From an uncultured Sedimentitalea sp. (GTDB lineage Bacteria; Pseudomonadota; Alphaproteobacteria; Rhodobacterales; Rhodobacteraceae), in NCBI GenBank assembly GCA_947504115.1, contig CANNGH010000011.1:25712-89711 (forward strand): a DNA stretch of 64,000 bases. The letters run 5' to 3'. Below the pieces are notes generated by a model. It was given only the letters and a program-made list of their open reading frames with translations. It searched no databases and was not told where the DNA came from. The translations under genes were made by a program, and so were the position numbers. Of this stretch, positions 42,351 through 50,572 are shown piece after piece (position 1 is the stretch's first letter; every line of letters starts with the position of its first letter).

Positions 42351-42388
42351 GCAGGAGCCGACCGTCCGCTGTCGGACCCTGCCTTTTT
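42351..42388 (+). terminator. Intrinsic terminator placed just before the mgtE ribosome-binding site
   Basis: GCAGG (42351-42355) with CCTGC (42378-42382) and CCGAC (42358-42362) with GTCGG (42371-42375), separated by a 2x2 internal loop, then CTTTTTG. It ends only 18 bp before the mgtE ATG, so it cannot simply terminate the upstream gene without also controlling mgtE. Attenuation is the likely role. Confidence 0.65.
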
Positions 42389-42406
42389 GCCTCAAGGATC
42401 GTGCCC

Positions 42407-43750
42407 ATGCGAGATCTCAAGACGAAATCCGACCGCGTTATCCCGGCCTCCGACGCACCGGCCGACATCGTCGAAGCGTTTCTGCGCGCGGCGCACGGCA
42501 TCGACGTTGCCGCTTGGCTGGCCGAACTTTCGCCGCCCGAGGCGCTGCGCCGTCTCGCCGCGATGGAATTGCCGCGGCGGGCCGCGGTGTTCGGCTTCCT
42601 TCCCCTGACTGTTCAGGTCGATTTCGCGGCCGCAGTCACGCCCGCGGAACTGGCCGAGATCGTCACCCGCATGGATGCCGACGACCGCGCCGACCTGTTC
42701 AACGAACTCGGCGAGGATCAACAGAACAGGCTGATGCGCAACCTCGCCCAGGCCGAGCGCGAGGATATCCGCCGACTTGCCGGACATGCCGAAGGCACCG
42801 CCGGCGCGATCATGACAACCGATTACGCCACCCTGCACGCCGAGATGACGGCGCAGGATGCGATTGCGGAACTGCGCCGCGCGGCACCGGAAAAGGAGAC
42901 CATCTATCGCTCCTACGTTCTGGACGACGACCGCCGGTTGATCGGATCGGTGCGCCTGCATGAACTGATCCTTGCCGCCGCCGACATTCCCATCGGCGCG
43001 ATCATGAACAACGCCCCGGTTTCGGTGACGCTGGACACCGATCAGGAAGAGGTCGCCAAGACCATCGCGCGCTATGACCTTCTGGCGCTGCCGGTGGTCG
43101 ATGCGGATGACCGGCTGATGGGGATCGTCACCCATGACGACGCGGTGGATGCGATGCAGGCCGAGACCACCGAAGACTTCCAGCGGATTTCCACCGTTCT
43201 GCCCTTCACCCAGAGCCTGCGCGAGGCAGGGATCGGCGTGCTGTATTCCAAGCGCATCGTCTGGCTGGTGCTGCTGGTCTTCGGCAACCTGTTTTCCGGG
43301 GCGGGAATCGCCTATTTCGAGGACACGATCCTGGCCTATGTGGCGCTGGTGTTCTTCCTGCCCCTGCTGATCGACAGCAGCGGCAATGCCGGCTCGCAAT
43401 CGGCCACGCTGATGGTGCGGGCGCTGGCGACGGGGGATGTCGCGCTCAAGGACTGGCGCGATCTGATCCTGCGCGAACTGTCGATCGCCGCTGCACTGGG
43501 CGCGACCATGGCGGTTGTGGTCTTTCCCGTGGGATTGTTGCGCGGCGGTCCCGAGATCGCCTATGTCGTTGGCGCGACCATGTTTCTCGTCGTGATCGTC
43601 GGCAGCCTTGTGGGCATGTCGCTGCCGTTCCTGCTCAGCCGTCTGCGGCTTGACCCGGCAACGGCCAGCGGGCCGCTGGTGACGACGATCTCCGACGGCG
43701 TCGGCGTGATCGTCTATTTCTCGATCGCGACGCTGCTGTTGTCGCTGTAA
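42407..43750 (+). CDS. mgtE: Magnesium transporter MgtE
   Basis: A 447-residue Mg2+ channel/transporter. The order is N-terminal helical domain (LPRRAAVFGFLPLTVQVDF near residues 50-68, DADDRADLFNEL near 88-99), two CBS domains (IMTTDYATLHAEMTAQDAIA; IGAIMNNAPVSVTLDTDQEE) and five C-terminal helices starting RIVWLVLLVFGNLFSGAG, with PLLIDSSGNAGSQSATLMVR, the signature NAGSQ segment, near 324-343. MgtE gates itself by Mg2+ at the N and CBS domains. The ATG at 42407 has AAGGA nine bases upstream; a GTG two codons earlier is possible. It is preceded by a structured leader with terminator. Confidence 0.95.
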   Translation: MRDLKTKSDRVIPASDAPADIVEAFLRAAHGIDVAAWLAELSPPEALRRLAAMELPRRAAVFGFLPLTVQVDFAAAVTPAELAEIVTRMDADDRADLFNELGEDQQNRLMRNLAQAEREDIRRLAGHAEGTAGAIMTTDYATLHAEMTAQDAIAELRRAAPEKETIYRSYVLDDDRRLIGSVRLHELILAAADIPIGAIMNNAPVSVTLDTDQEEVAKTIARYDLLALPVVDADDRLMGIVTHDDAVDAMQAETTEDFQRISTVLPFTQSLREAGIGVLYSKRIVWLVLLVFGNLFSGAGIAYFEDTILAYVALVFFLPLLIDSSGNAGSQSATLMVRALATGDVALKDWRDLILRELSIAAALGATMAVVVFPVGLLRGGPEIAYVVGATMFLVVIVGSLVGMSLPFLLSRLRLDPATASGPLVTTISDGVGVIVYFSIATLLLSL

Positions 43751-43762
43751 CGCCGTCGCGCG

Positions 43763-44650
43763 TCACCGCCCGTCGATGCGCAACGTGAAATTGCGTTGCG
43801 CGCCCTCGGGCGGCGGCGGGAACGGCGCGGCGCGCCTGATCTGTTGCAGCGCGACCTGATCCAGACGTTCCGAACCCGAACTGCTGGCGATGCTGAGCGC
43901 TGCCAGCCCGCCATTGGCCGCAATGCTGAAACTGACCTGCGCCGAGCCGCGCGCGTTGACGCGTTCGCGCCGCGTGCGCTGGATGCGGCGCATGACCTGG
44001 CCGGGATAGTTCTCTGCCGCCGCATTCCCCGATTGTGTGGCGGCGCTTTGCGATGGCCCCGCCTGCTGTTTCGGCGCCGTTTCCCTGCCGCCGGCATCGC
44101 CTGACCGCGCGTTGCGGTTGGCATTGCCCGATTGCTGCGGCGGCGGCACGGGTTGCTTCGTTGCCTGGCGCTTCGGCTGGGGCCTGGGCCGGTCGGGCCG
44201 GGCCTCGGGCCGGGCGGAGTCTTCGGGCGCGTGGGTTTCGGTGTCGGCCTCGATGCGGTCAACCGGGTCCGGCGATGGCGCGGGCGCCTGTTCGACCGGC
44301 TGCGCGATCTCGGGCGCGGGGGCGGCGCTTTCCTGCGGAGGGGCGAGAGCGGCCATCGCTCGGGCGTTCGGTGCCGGGGTCTCGGTCGGCGCCTCGATCT
44401 CAGGGGTTTCCGCGACCGGGGGCGGAGGCGTTTCCGTTGGTTCCGCCTGTATCGTGGTTTCCGGCTCGGGCACCGATGCGCCCTCGGCCATGTCGGCGAA
44501 GGAGTCGCCCAGCGTCGAGATACTGGCCCCGCCGCCGCCCTGCACCGCGATCCGGTCGGGCTGACCGGTCGGCAGCACGGCGATGGCGGCGTGCAACGCT
44601 CCGGCCAGGGCCAGGCAGGCCACAGCGATATAGGGCGAGCGGGGAATCAT
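43763..44650 (-). CDS. tonB: Energy transducer TonB
   Basis: A 295-residue TonB. The N-terminal helix (residues 5-27) anchors it in the inner membrane; residues 70-210 form a long proline-, alanine- and glutamate-rich periplasmic spacer, followed by basic RPDRPRPQPKRQATKQP; the C-terminal domain reads YPGQVMRRIQRTRRERVNAR then GSAQVSFSIAANGGLAALSI and LDQVALQQIRRAAPFPPPPE. It transmits proton-motive force from ExbBD to outer-membrane receptors, here most probably the haem receptor encoded at 50573. Its start overlaps the exbD stop (ATGA). Confidence 0.93.
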   Translation of the reverse strand: MIPRSPYIAVACLALAGALHAAIAVLPTGQPDRIAVQGGGGASISTLGDSFADMAEGASVPEPETTIQAEPTETPPPPVAETPEIEAPTETPAPNARAMAALAPPQESAAPAPEIAQPVEQAPAPSPDPVDRIEADTETHAPEDSARPEARPDRPRPQPKRQATKQPVPPPQQSGNANRNARSGDAGGRETAPKQQAGPSQSAATQSGNAAAENYPGQVMRRIQRTRRERVNARGSAQVSFSIAANGGLAALSIASSSGSERLDQVALQQIRRAAPFPPPPEGAQRNFTLRIDGR

Positions 44651-45045
44651 GGCAGCGCCCGTTCGGTCACGACCATCACCCGCGCCGCGCCGCCTGCGCG
44701 CAATTCGCTGGACAGGCGCACCAGCACCTCGGCGGGCAATTCCCGGTCCGGCACAATGCGCAGCGTCTGCCCCTGCCCGCCCTCGGGCTGTGCGGCCATG
44801 AAGGCCGCAGCCGTTTCCACCGGCTCGCCCCGCCAACTCAGCCGCCCATCGGCATGCACCACCAGCGTATCCGGCGGCGCGCGCCCTTCCAGCGTGTCGG
44901 TCCGCACCAGCGTCAGATCACCGTCCATGGGCGCGGCCAGCGTGCCCGCGATCATGAAGAAGATCAGCATCAGAAAGACCACGTTGATCAACGCGATGGT
45001 CGGCTCGCGCGCGCTGGCGGGTTTGGGGCGGGCAAGGCGGCTCAT
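44647..45045 (-). CDS. exbD: Biopolymer transport protein ExbD (second copy)
   Basis: A 132-residue ExbD with an N-terminal membrane helix, PTIALINVVFLMLIFFMIAG near residues 15-34, and a periplasmic domain ending RVMVVTERALP. The conserved helix Asp found in ExbD/TolR (D25 in E. coli, sequence LIDIMLVLLVVFMV) appears here as Asn in ALINVVFLML, so this copy may be unable to conduct protons by itself. It overlaps tonB and the other exbD by four bases each. Tandem exbD pairs are common in alphaproteobacterial TonB loci. Confidence 0.88.
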   Translation of the reverse strand: MSRLARPKPASAREPTIALINVVFLMLIFFMIAGTLAAPMDGDLTLVRTDTLEGRAPPDTLVVHADGRLSWRGEPVETAAAFMAAQPEGGQGQTLRIVPDRELPAEVLVRLSSELRAGGAARVMVVTERALP

Positions 45046-45413
45046 TGCAGCACCGTCACCTCAAGGTCATCAACTCCGCGCAGCACCGCCAGCACATCGA
45101 CCAGCCGCTGCGACAGCACCTCGCCCGACAGGCTGACCAGCAGGCGGGTTTCGTCGCGTTCGGCCAGCGCCGCCTTCAGTCCATCCAGCGCCACCGCCTC
45201 GCCATTCAGGCGCAGCGCCGTTTCATCGACCGACAGGAATAGCGGCGCAGCGTCGGCGCTGGCCCCGCCGCGTGCGGCACCCGACAGCTCCACCTCGCCG
45301 AACCGCGAAAAGGTCGAGGTCAGCATGAAGAACAGCAGCAGCAGAAAGATGACGTCGATCAGCGACGTCATCGACAATGGTCTGCGACGGGGCTTGCGGA
45401 TCTCAAGCGGCAT
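45042..45413 (-). CDS. exbD: Biopolymer transport protein ExbD (first copy)
   Basis: A 123-residue ExbD. RPLSMTSLIDVIFLLLLFFM near residues 13-32 contains the canonical membrane Asp of the proton path, and the periplasmic part ends LRGVDDLEVTVLQ. The start at 45413 overlaps the exbB 3-prime end by 11 bp. Paired with the Asn-containing second copy, it may form a mixed ExbD dimer inside the ExbB pentamer. Confidence 0.9.
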   Translation of the reverse strand: MPLEIRKPRRRPLSMTSLIDVIFLLLLFFMLTSTFSRFGEVELSGAARGGASADAAPLFLSVDETALRLNGEAVALDGLKAALAERDETRLLVSLSGEVLSQRLVDVLAVLRGVDDLEVTVLQ

Positions 45414-46062
45414 GGACCTGTGCGTCCCGCGTCGCTGTCGTCGGGGCCAGGATCGTGCGCAATCCACGCTCGGCAAAGACCCGCTCGCGGTGCATTCGCC
45501 CTTCGAACCACGACAGCACCAGCGCCGAGGGCATGGCCACCGCCAACCCGGCGGCGGTGGTCAGCAGCGCCACCCAGATGCCCCCGGCCAGAAGCGACGG
45601 GTCCACCGCGCTGCCGGCATCCTGAAGCGTGCGAAACGCCTCGATCATGCCCAGAACGGTGCCGAACAGACCCAGAAGCGGCGCAAGTTGCGCGACCACG
45701 TCCAGAACCTTGAACCCGGATTCCAGCCGCGCGAACCGCGCCTCGGCCTCGGCGTCCAGCCGTTGCGAGACAAGCGCGTTGCCAGTGTCGGCCTGACTTA
45801 TGGCATGGTCGATCACCGGGGCAAGGTAGCTGGTGCTTTGCGCCAGATGCTTTTTTGCCTTCTGCCGCTCGCCCGCGTCCCAGGCGTCGATGGCCGCCGA
45901 CAGCGCACGATGCCGCCCGACTCCGGCAGCCTGAAACTGCCACAGCTTATAGAGAATCAGCGCCAGCGTCAGCACCGACACCAGCAAAAGGATCGCGACG
46001 ACCGGACCGCCGAGATCGAGGACATTGCCCAGCGAGGTGCGCAGGTCTTGCATGATGTTCAT
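45403..46062 (-). CDS. exbB: MotA/TolQ/ExbB proton channel protein
   Basis: A 219-residue ExbB with three helices: near residues 17-38 (GGPVVAILLLVSVLTLALIL), near 125-147 (VAQLAPLLGLFGTVLGMIEA) and near 160-185 (GGIWVALLTTAAGLAVAMPS). The second and third segments carry the conserved Gly/Thr motif LGLFGTVLGM and the Thr of TTAAGLAVA lining the proton path. It forms the ring around ExbD that powers TonB. The start overlaps the upstream secreted protein gene by four bases. Confidence 0.92.
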   Translation of the reverse strand: MNIMQDLRTSLGNVLDLGGPVVAILLLVSVLTLALILYKLWQFQAAGVGRHRALSAAIDAWDAGERQKAKKHLAQSTSYLAPVIDHAISQADTGNALVSQRLDAEAEARFARLESGFKVLDVVAQLAPLLGLFGTVLGMIEAFRTLQDAGSAVDPSLLAGGIWVALLTTAAGLAVAMPSALVLSWFEGRMHRERVFAERGLRTILAPTTATRDAQVHAA

Positions 46063-46544
46063 CCCAGAAGCTCGATATCGCTGCGCGAGGTGAGGGTCAG
46101 GTTGTTCATGCACGCCCCTTTGGCCACGCCCTCGCCCTTGCAGGTCTGCGCGCCGTTGAACAGGATGCGCTGGATGCCGTCGCAGGCGATGCCGTCGATC
46201 TGGAACTGGCGCACGCGCGGACGCCCGGCGGGCAGGTCGCGCATGTCGAACAGCGTCAACCGCTCGACCGCCCCTGTCGCGTCGAACAGCACGGTTTCGA
46301 ACACCGCCTCGGACAGGTCCGCGCCCAGCCGGTTCTCCACCAGAAAGCTGATGCGGCAGGCGCCGTCCACGTCGGCAGCGGTGTTCAGCTCGATCTGCAA
46401 ACCGCCCGGATCGGTGGTGTCCTGCGCGGTGGCGGGACCGGTCAAGCCGGCCAATGCCAGCACGGCGGCCCAAAGGGATGTTGCGAATGGTCTCACGCTC
46501 GGACCTCCTGTGCCGGTCAGGCCGGTTTTCTTTTTATCCATCAT
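46059..46544 (-). CDS. Secreted protein of unknown function in the exbB-tonB operon
   Basis: A 161-residue protein with a signal peptide near residues 20-40 (SLWAAVLALAGLTGPATAQ) and a mature domain of about 120 residues: IELNTAADVDGACRISFLVE, DLSEAVFETVLFDATGAVER and IDGIACDGIQRILFNGAQTC. Four cysteines could form disulfides. It is the first gene of the haem-type TonB operon and overlaps exbB by four bases, so a periplasmic role in TonB-dependent uptake is likely. No characterised family is recognised. No ribosome-binding site precedes the ATGATG start; a leaderless message is possible. Confidence 0.75.
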   Translation of the reverse strand: MMDKKKTGLTGTGGPSVRPFATSLWAAVLALAGLTGPATAQDTTDPGGLQIELNTAADVDGACRISFLVENRLGADLSEAVFETVLFDATGAVERLTLFDMRDLPAGRPRVRQFQIDGIACDGIQRILFNGAQTCKGEGVAKGACMNNLTLTSRSDIELLG

Positions 46545-46563
46545 GCTTGCACCGGATAGTAAA

Positions 46564-46582
46564 GGTGACTAAAAGTGTCAAC
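46564..46582. promoter_or_regulatory. Dyad in the divergent exbB/hmuS promoter region
   Basis: GGTGAC (46564-46569) and GTCAAC (46577-46582) form an imperfect dyad around TAAAAGT. On the minus strand the same bases contain TTGACA (46581-46576) with TATCCG 17 bases on, a weak -10. The site could bind a haem or iron regulator such as Irr or HbrL, but it does not match a consensus I can cite with certainty. Confidence 0.35.
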
Positions 46583-46680
46583 ATAGAAGGATCGCGCCAA
46601 GGGTGCGATCAATCCAGCTACGGACGTGCGAATCGTCCCAGCCAGACATCCCCTGAAATCGACGAACAAAGGTGGCTTGC

Positions 46681-47736
46681 ATGGCACTGGACTCTACCCC
46701 CACACCCGACGACATCCGCACGGCAAAGGCCGACAACCCCAAGATGCGCGAGCGCGACCTTGCAGACAAGCTGGGCATTTCCGAGGCGCAACTTGTCGCC
46801 GCCCATGTCGGGCAAGGCGCGACGCGGCTGCACGCCCATCCCGACGGCATCATCGAGGCCGCCTGTTCGCTGGGCGAGGTCATGGCCCTGACCCGCAACC
46901 AATCCTGCGTCAGCGAGGTTGTGGGACGTTACGACAATTACAGCTCCGGCGCACATGCCGCGATGGTGCTGAACGACAGGATCGACCTGCGGATCTTTCC
47001 CAAATTCTGGGTCCACGCCTATGCGGTCGAGAAACAGACCGACACGGGCATCCGGCGCAGCCTGCAGATCTTCGATGCGGCGGGCGATGCGGTGCACAAG
47101 ATCTTCCTGCGCGACGAATCGGATCCGGACGCATGGGCGCGGGCCGTTGAAACGCTGCGCCACGACGATCAGGCCGAGACGCTTGAGGTCAAGGCGCGCA
47201 CGGCCCCACCCCCGGCGAAATCCAATCCCGACAAGGTCGAGGCGCTGCGCGACTCGTGGGCGAAGATGACCGACACACACCAGTTCTTTTCCATGGTCGG
47301 ACGGCTCAAGATGAACCGTCTGGGCGCCTACAGGATCGTCGGCGCCCCCTTCGCGCGCCAGCTTGCGACCGAATCGGTGGACCAGATGCTGAACGCGTTG
47401 CGCGATGCCGGCATCGCCATCATGATTTTCGTCGGCAATCGCGGCTGCATCCAGATCCATTCCGGCCCGCTGGAAACGCTGAAACCCATGGGGCCGTGGC
47501 AGAACGTGCTGGACCCGACGTTCAACATGCACCTGCGTCTGGACCGCGTGGCCGAGGTCTGGGCCGTGGACAAGCCCACCAAGCGCGGCGCGGCGGTGTC
47601 GCTCGAGGCATTCGACGCCGAGGGCGAGTTGATCTTCCAGATCTTCGGCATCGGCAAGGAGGGGCAAGACACAAGGCCGCAATGGCAGGCCATCGTCGCC
47701 GACCTGCCGGAACACAAGGCCAGCGAGGTCGCGTGA
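46681..47736 (+). CDS. hmuS: Haem-degrading/haem-binding factor, HmuS/HemS family
   Basis: A 351-residue cytoplasmic protein made of two homologous HemS/ChuS repeats (roughly residues 1-165 and 180-345), for example NPKMRERDLADKLGISEAQL near 22-41 and THQFFSMVGRLKMNRLGAYR near 200-219. It receives haem from HmuTUV and binds or degrades it. The start at 46681 follows AGGTGG. The stop overlaps the hmuT ATG by one base (TGATG), making hmuSTUV a tight unit. Confidence 0.92.
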   Translation: MALDSTPTPDDIRTAKADNPKMRERDLADKLGISEAQLVAAHVGQGATRLHAHPDGIIEAACSLGEVMALTRNQSCVSEVVGRYDNYSSGAHAAMVLNDRIDLRIFPKFWVHAYAVEKQTDTGIRRSLQIFDAAGDAVHKIFLRDESDPDAWARAVETLRHDDQAETLEVKARTAPPPAKSNPDKVEALRDSWAKMTDTHQFFSMVGRLKMNRLGAYRIVGAPFARQLATESVDQMLNALRDAGIAIMIFVGNRGCIQIHSGPLETLKPMGPWQNVLDPTFNMHLRLDRVAEVWAVDKPTKRGAAVSLEAFDAEGELIFQIFGIGKEGQDTRPQWQAIVADLPEHKASEVA

Positions 47737-48608
47737 TGCGCCGCTTTCTGTCTGCCGCCGGCGCGGCGCTGCTGGCGCTGGCTCTGCCCGCGTCAGCGGA
47801 CCCGGCCCAGCGCATCGTCTCGATCGGCGGTTCGATCACCGAGATCGTCTATGCACTGGACCAGCAGCACCGCCTGATCGCGCGCGACACCACGTCGAAC
47901 CACCCCGAGGCGGCGCTGGACCTGCCCGATGTGGGCTATGTGCGCGCACTCTCGCCCGAAGGCGTGCTGTCGATGGACCCCTCGCTGGTGCTGGCCGAGG
48001 CCGATGCCGGCCCGCCCGAGGCGCTGGCCGTGCTGCAAGAGGCGCAGGTGCCGCTGGTGCTGATCCCGGACGAACCCACGGGTGCGGGCATCGTCGAGAA
48101 GATCCGCGCGGTGGGTGTCGCGCTGGATGTCGAGGCGCAGGCCGGGGCGCTGGCCGAGGACGTGACCGCGCAGCTTGATCGGGTGACCGCGCGGGCCGAC
48201 GCCATCGCGGACAGCGACCGCAAACGCGTGCTGTTCGTGCTCAGCGGCGAAGGCGGGCGGATACTGGCCGCCGGGCGCAACACGGAGGCGGCGACGGTGA
48301 TCGCAATGGCCGGCGCGATCAACGCGCTGGACGGGTTCGACGGCTACAAGCCGGTCAGCGACGAGGCCATCGTGCAGGCCGCGCCCGACGTGATCCTGAT
48401 GATGACGCGCGGTGGCGAGGTGATGGTGGATGACTACACCCTGTTCGCCCTGCCCGCCATCGCGGCGACCCCGGCGGGCGAAAACCGCGCGGCAATCCGC
48501 ATGGGCGGGCAATACCTGTTGGGGTTCGGCCCGCGCACAGCGCAGGCGGTGCAGGATCTGGCGGATGCGCTTTACGGAGAGCAGGACAATGACCCTGGCA
48601 ACCTGTAA
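47736..48608 (+). CDS. hmuT: Haemin ABC transporter periplasmic binding protein
   Basis: A 290-residue protein with a signal peptide of 20 residues (FLSAAGAALLALALPASA) and a BtuF/FhuD-type fold: RIVSIGGSITEIVYALDQQH near residues 26-45, GYVRALSPEGVLSMDPSLVL near 67-86 and RKRVLFVLSGEGGRILAAGR. The Tyr in GYVRALS matches the haem-coordinating position of ShuT/HmuT. It delivers haem to HmuUV. Its 3-prime end overlaps hmuU by 20 bp. Confidence 0.92.
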   Translation: MRRFLSAAGAALLALALPASADPAQRIVSIGGSITEIVYALDQQHRLIARDTTSNHPEAALDLPDVGYVRALSPEGVLSMDPSLVLAEADAGPPEALAVLQEAQVPLVLIPDEPTGAGIVEKIRAVGVALDVEAQAGALAEDVTAQLDRVTARADAIADSDRKRVLFVLSGEGGRILAAGRNTEAATVIAMAGAINALDGFDGYKPVSDEAIVQAAPDVILMMTRGGEVMVDDYTLFALPAIAATPAGENRAAIRMGGQYLLGFGPRTAQAVQDLADALYGEQDNDPGNL

Positions 48609-49665
48609 CGAGATCGCCGTGGCGGACCCGCCCGACCGCGCGGCGGCGGCGCGGCGGCTGAGCCTCTGGCTGGGGCTGGCGCTGCTGGCGACCATGACGG
48701 CCAGTCTGGCCACCGGGGCGGCGGGCACGTCTCTCTGGGCGGCCTTGGGCGATCTGGCGCAGGGCCGCGCCCTCTCGCGCGTGGACGAGACGATCCTGTG
48801 GAACATCCGCCTGCCGCGCACATTGATGGGCGCGCTGGTGGGGGCGGCGCTGGCCGTGTCGGGCGCGGTGATGCAGGGGCTGTTCCGCAACCCGCTGGCC
48901 GATCCGGGGCTGGTGGGCGTCAGCGCCGGGGCCGGGCTGGGTGCGATTTCCGCCATCGTTCTGGGCGCGGCGCTGCCGGCCGGAATGATGGCGCTGATCG
49001 GCGCGCATCTGGTGCCGATGGCGGCGTTTGCCGGGGGCTGGATCACGACGCTGGTGCTCTACCGCGTCTCGACGCGGGGCGGGCGCACCTCGGTCGCGAC
49101 GATGCTTCTGGCGGGGATCGCGCTCGGCGCGCTGGCCGGCGCGGTGTCGGGGCTGCTGGTCCATGCCGCCGACGACCAGCAATTGCGCGACCTGACCTTC
49201 TGGGGCCTGGGATCGCTCGCCGGGGCGACATGGGGCAAGCTGATGGCCGCCGCCCCGATCATCCTTGTCGCGCTGCTGGGCGCGCCGTTCCTGGCGCGCG
49301 GGCTGAACGCGTTGGCCCTGGGCGAGGCGGCGGCGGGCCATCTGGGCATCCCGGTGCAGCGGGTCAAGAACCTGGCCGTGCTGGCCGTCGCCGGTGCCAC
49401 GGGGGCCGCGGTCGCGGTGTCGGGCGGCATCGGGTTCGTCGGCATCGTGGTGCCGCACCTCTTGCGGCTGGCCTCGGGGCCGGATCACAAGACGCTGTTG
49501 CCCAATGCGGCGCTGCTGGGGGCCAGCCTGCTGCTGGGCGCGGACATGATCAGCCGCACCATCACCGCGCCCGCCGAACTGCCCATCGGAATCGTCACCG
49601 CGATCCTCGGCGCGCCGGTCTTCCTGTGGATCCTGCTGCGCCGCCGCATGGTGGTTGAGCTATGA
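48589..49665 (+). CDS. hmuU: Haemin ABC transporter permease
   Basis: A 358-residue FecCD/BtuC-type permease with about ten helices. NIRLPRTLMGALVGAALAVS near residues 76-95, MQGLFRNPLADPGLVGVSAG near 99-118, and GEAAAGHLGIPVQRVKNLAV near 246-265 (cytoplasmic L-loop contacting HmuV) are diagnostic. FVGIVVPHLLRL near 285-296 is conserved. The ATG has GGAGAGCAGG upstream and lies inside the end of hmuT; the stop overlaps hmuV by four bases. Confidence 0.94.
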   Translation: MTLATCNEIAVADPPDRAAAARRLSLWLGLALLATMTASLATGAAGTSLWAALGDLAQGRALSRVDETILWNIRLPRTLMGALVGAALAVSGAVMQGLFRNPLADPGLVGVSAGAGLGAISAIVLGAALPAGMMALIGAHLVPMAAFAGGWITTLVLYRVSTRGGRTSVATMLLAGIALGALAGAVSGLLVHAADDQQLRDLTFWGLGSLAGATWGKLMAAAPIILVALLGAPFLARGLNALALGEAAAGHLGIPVQRVKNLAVLAVAGATGAAVAVSGGIGFVGIVVPHLLRLASGPDHKTLLPNAALLGASLLLGADMISRTITAPAELPIGIVTAILGAPVFLWILLRRRMVVEL

Positions 49666-50453
49666 GCTTTGTCGGGCGCAATATCGGCGTGGAACTGGGC
49701 CGTCGCACCATCCTGCATGGTGTCGATTTCAGCGCGACAGCCGGTCAGGTGACCGCCATCGTCGGCCCCAACGGATCGGGCAAGAGCACGCTTTTGCGCG
49801 CACTGTGCGGCGAAGTGCGCTGCACGGGCCGGGTCGCGATCAACGGGCGGGACACAAGCCAGCTCAAGGGCTGGCAGCTGGCCGGTATGCGCGCGGTGCT
49901 GCCGCAGGCGGCCAGCCTGGCCTTTCCCTTCACCGTGATCGAGGTCATCCGCCTTGGCCTGAGCGCGGGCGTCTCGGTCAGGCGCGATCACCTGCCGTCG
50001 CGCGCGCTGGAGGCAGTGGGCCTCGCAGGCTATGGCGGGCGGTTCTATCAGGAGCTTTCCGGCGGCGAGCAGCAGCGTGTGCAACTGGCGCGCGTGCTGA
50101 CACAGGTGTGGGAGCCGGTGGCCCACGGCGCCCCCCGCTGGCTGCTGCTGGACGAACCCGTCTCCAGCCTCGATATCGGCCACCAGCTCATGGTGATGGA
50201 ACTGATGCGCGACTATGCGGCGCGGGGAGGCGGTGTGATCGCGGTGATGCACGATCTGAACCTGACAGCGATGTTCGCCGATGCGGTCACCATGGTTCAT
50301 CGCGGCGAGATCGCCGCCACGGGCACCCCCGCGAAGGTGCTGACCGACGCCACCCTGTCGCGCGCCTATGGCTGCAACCTGCGCGTCAACTGCCAACCGC
50401 CACAGGGCGGAACATGGCTGCTGCCGCATGCGGCGACGTTGCGGGCGGGTTGA
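49662..50453 (+). CDS. hmuV: Haemin ABC transporter ATP-binding protein
   Basis: A 263-residue ABC ATPase. Walker A GPNGSGKST near residues 36-44, Q-loop VLPQAAS near 84-90, signature LSGGEQQRVQLARVLTQ near 131-147, Walker B WLLLDEPVSSLD near 160-171 and VMHDLNLTAMFAD near 199-211. The insertion VWEPVAHGAPRW between signature and Walker B is typical of HmuV. It powers haem import with HmuTU. Last gene of the tight hmuSTUV unit; the TonB-dependent receptor follows after 119 bp. Confidence 0.95.
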   Translation: MSFVGRNIGVELGRRTILHGVDFSATAGQVTAIVGPNGSGKSTLLRALCGEVRCTGRVAINGRDTSQLKGWQLAGMRAVLPQAASLAFPFTVIEVIRLGLSAGVSVRRDHLPSRALEAVGLAGYGGRFYQELSGGEQQRVQLARVLTQVWEPVAHGAPRWLLLDEPVSSLDIGHQLMVMELMRDYAARGGGVIAVMHDLNLTAMFADAVTMVHRGEIAATGTPAKVLTDATLSRAYGCNLRVNCQPPQGGTWLLPHAATLRAG

Positions 50454-50572
50454 CACTGCGCGGGCGGGGCAGCTAGATCGCGCCAAATCCGACCGCAATT
50501 CTCGATCATTGCCGGCCCCTCGCCAACCGTGGCCCATCCGGCCAGGGCAGAGGCCATATGAAGGGACAGACG

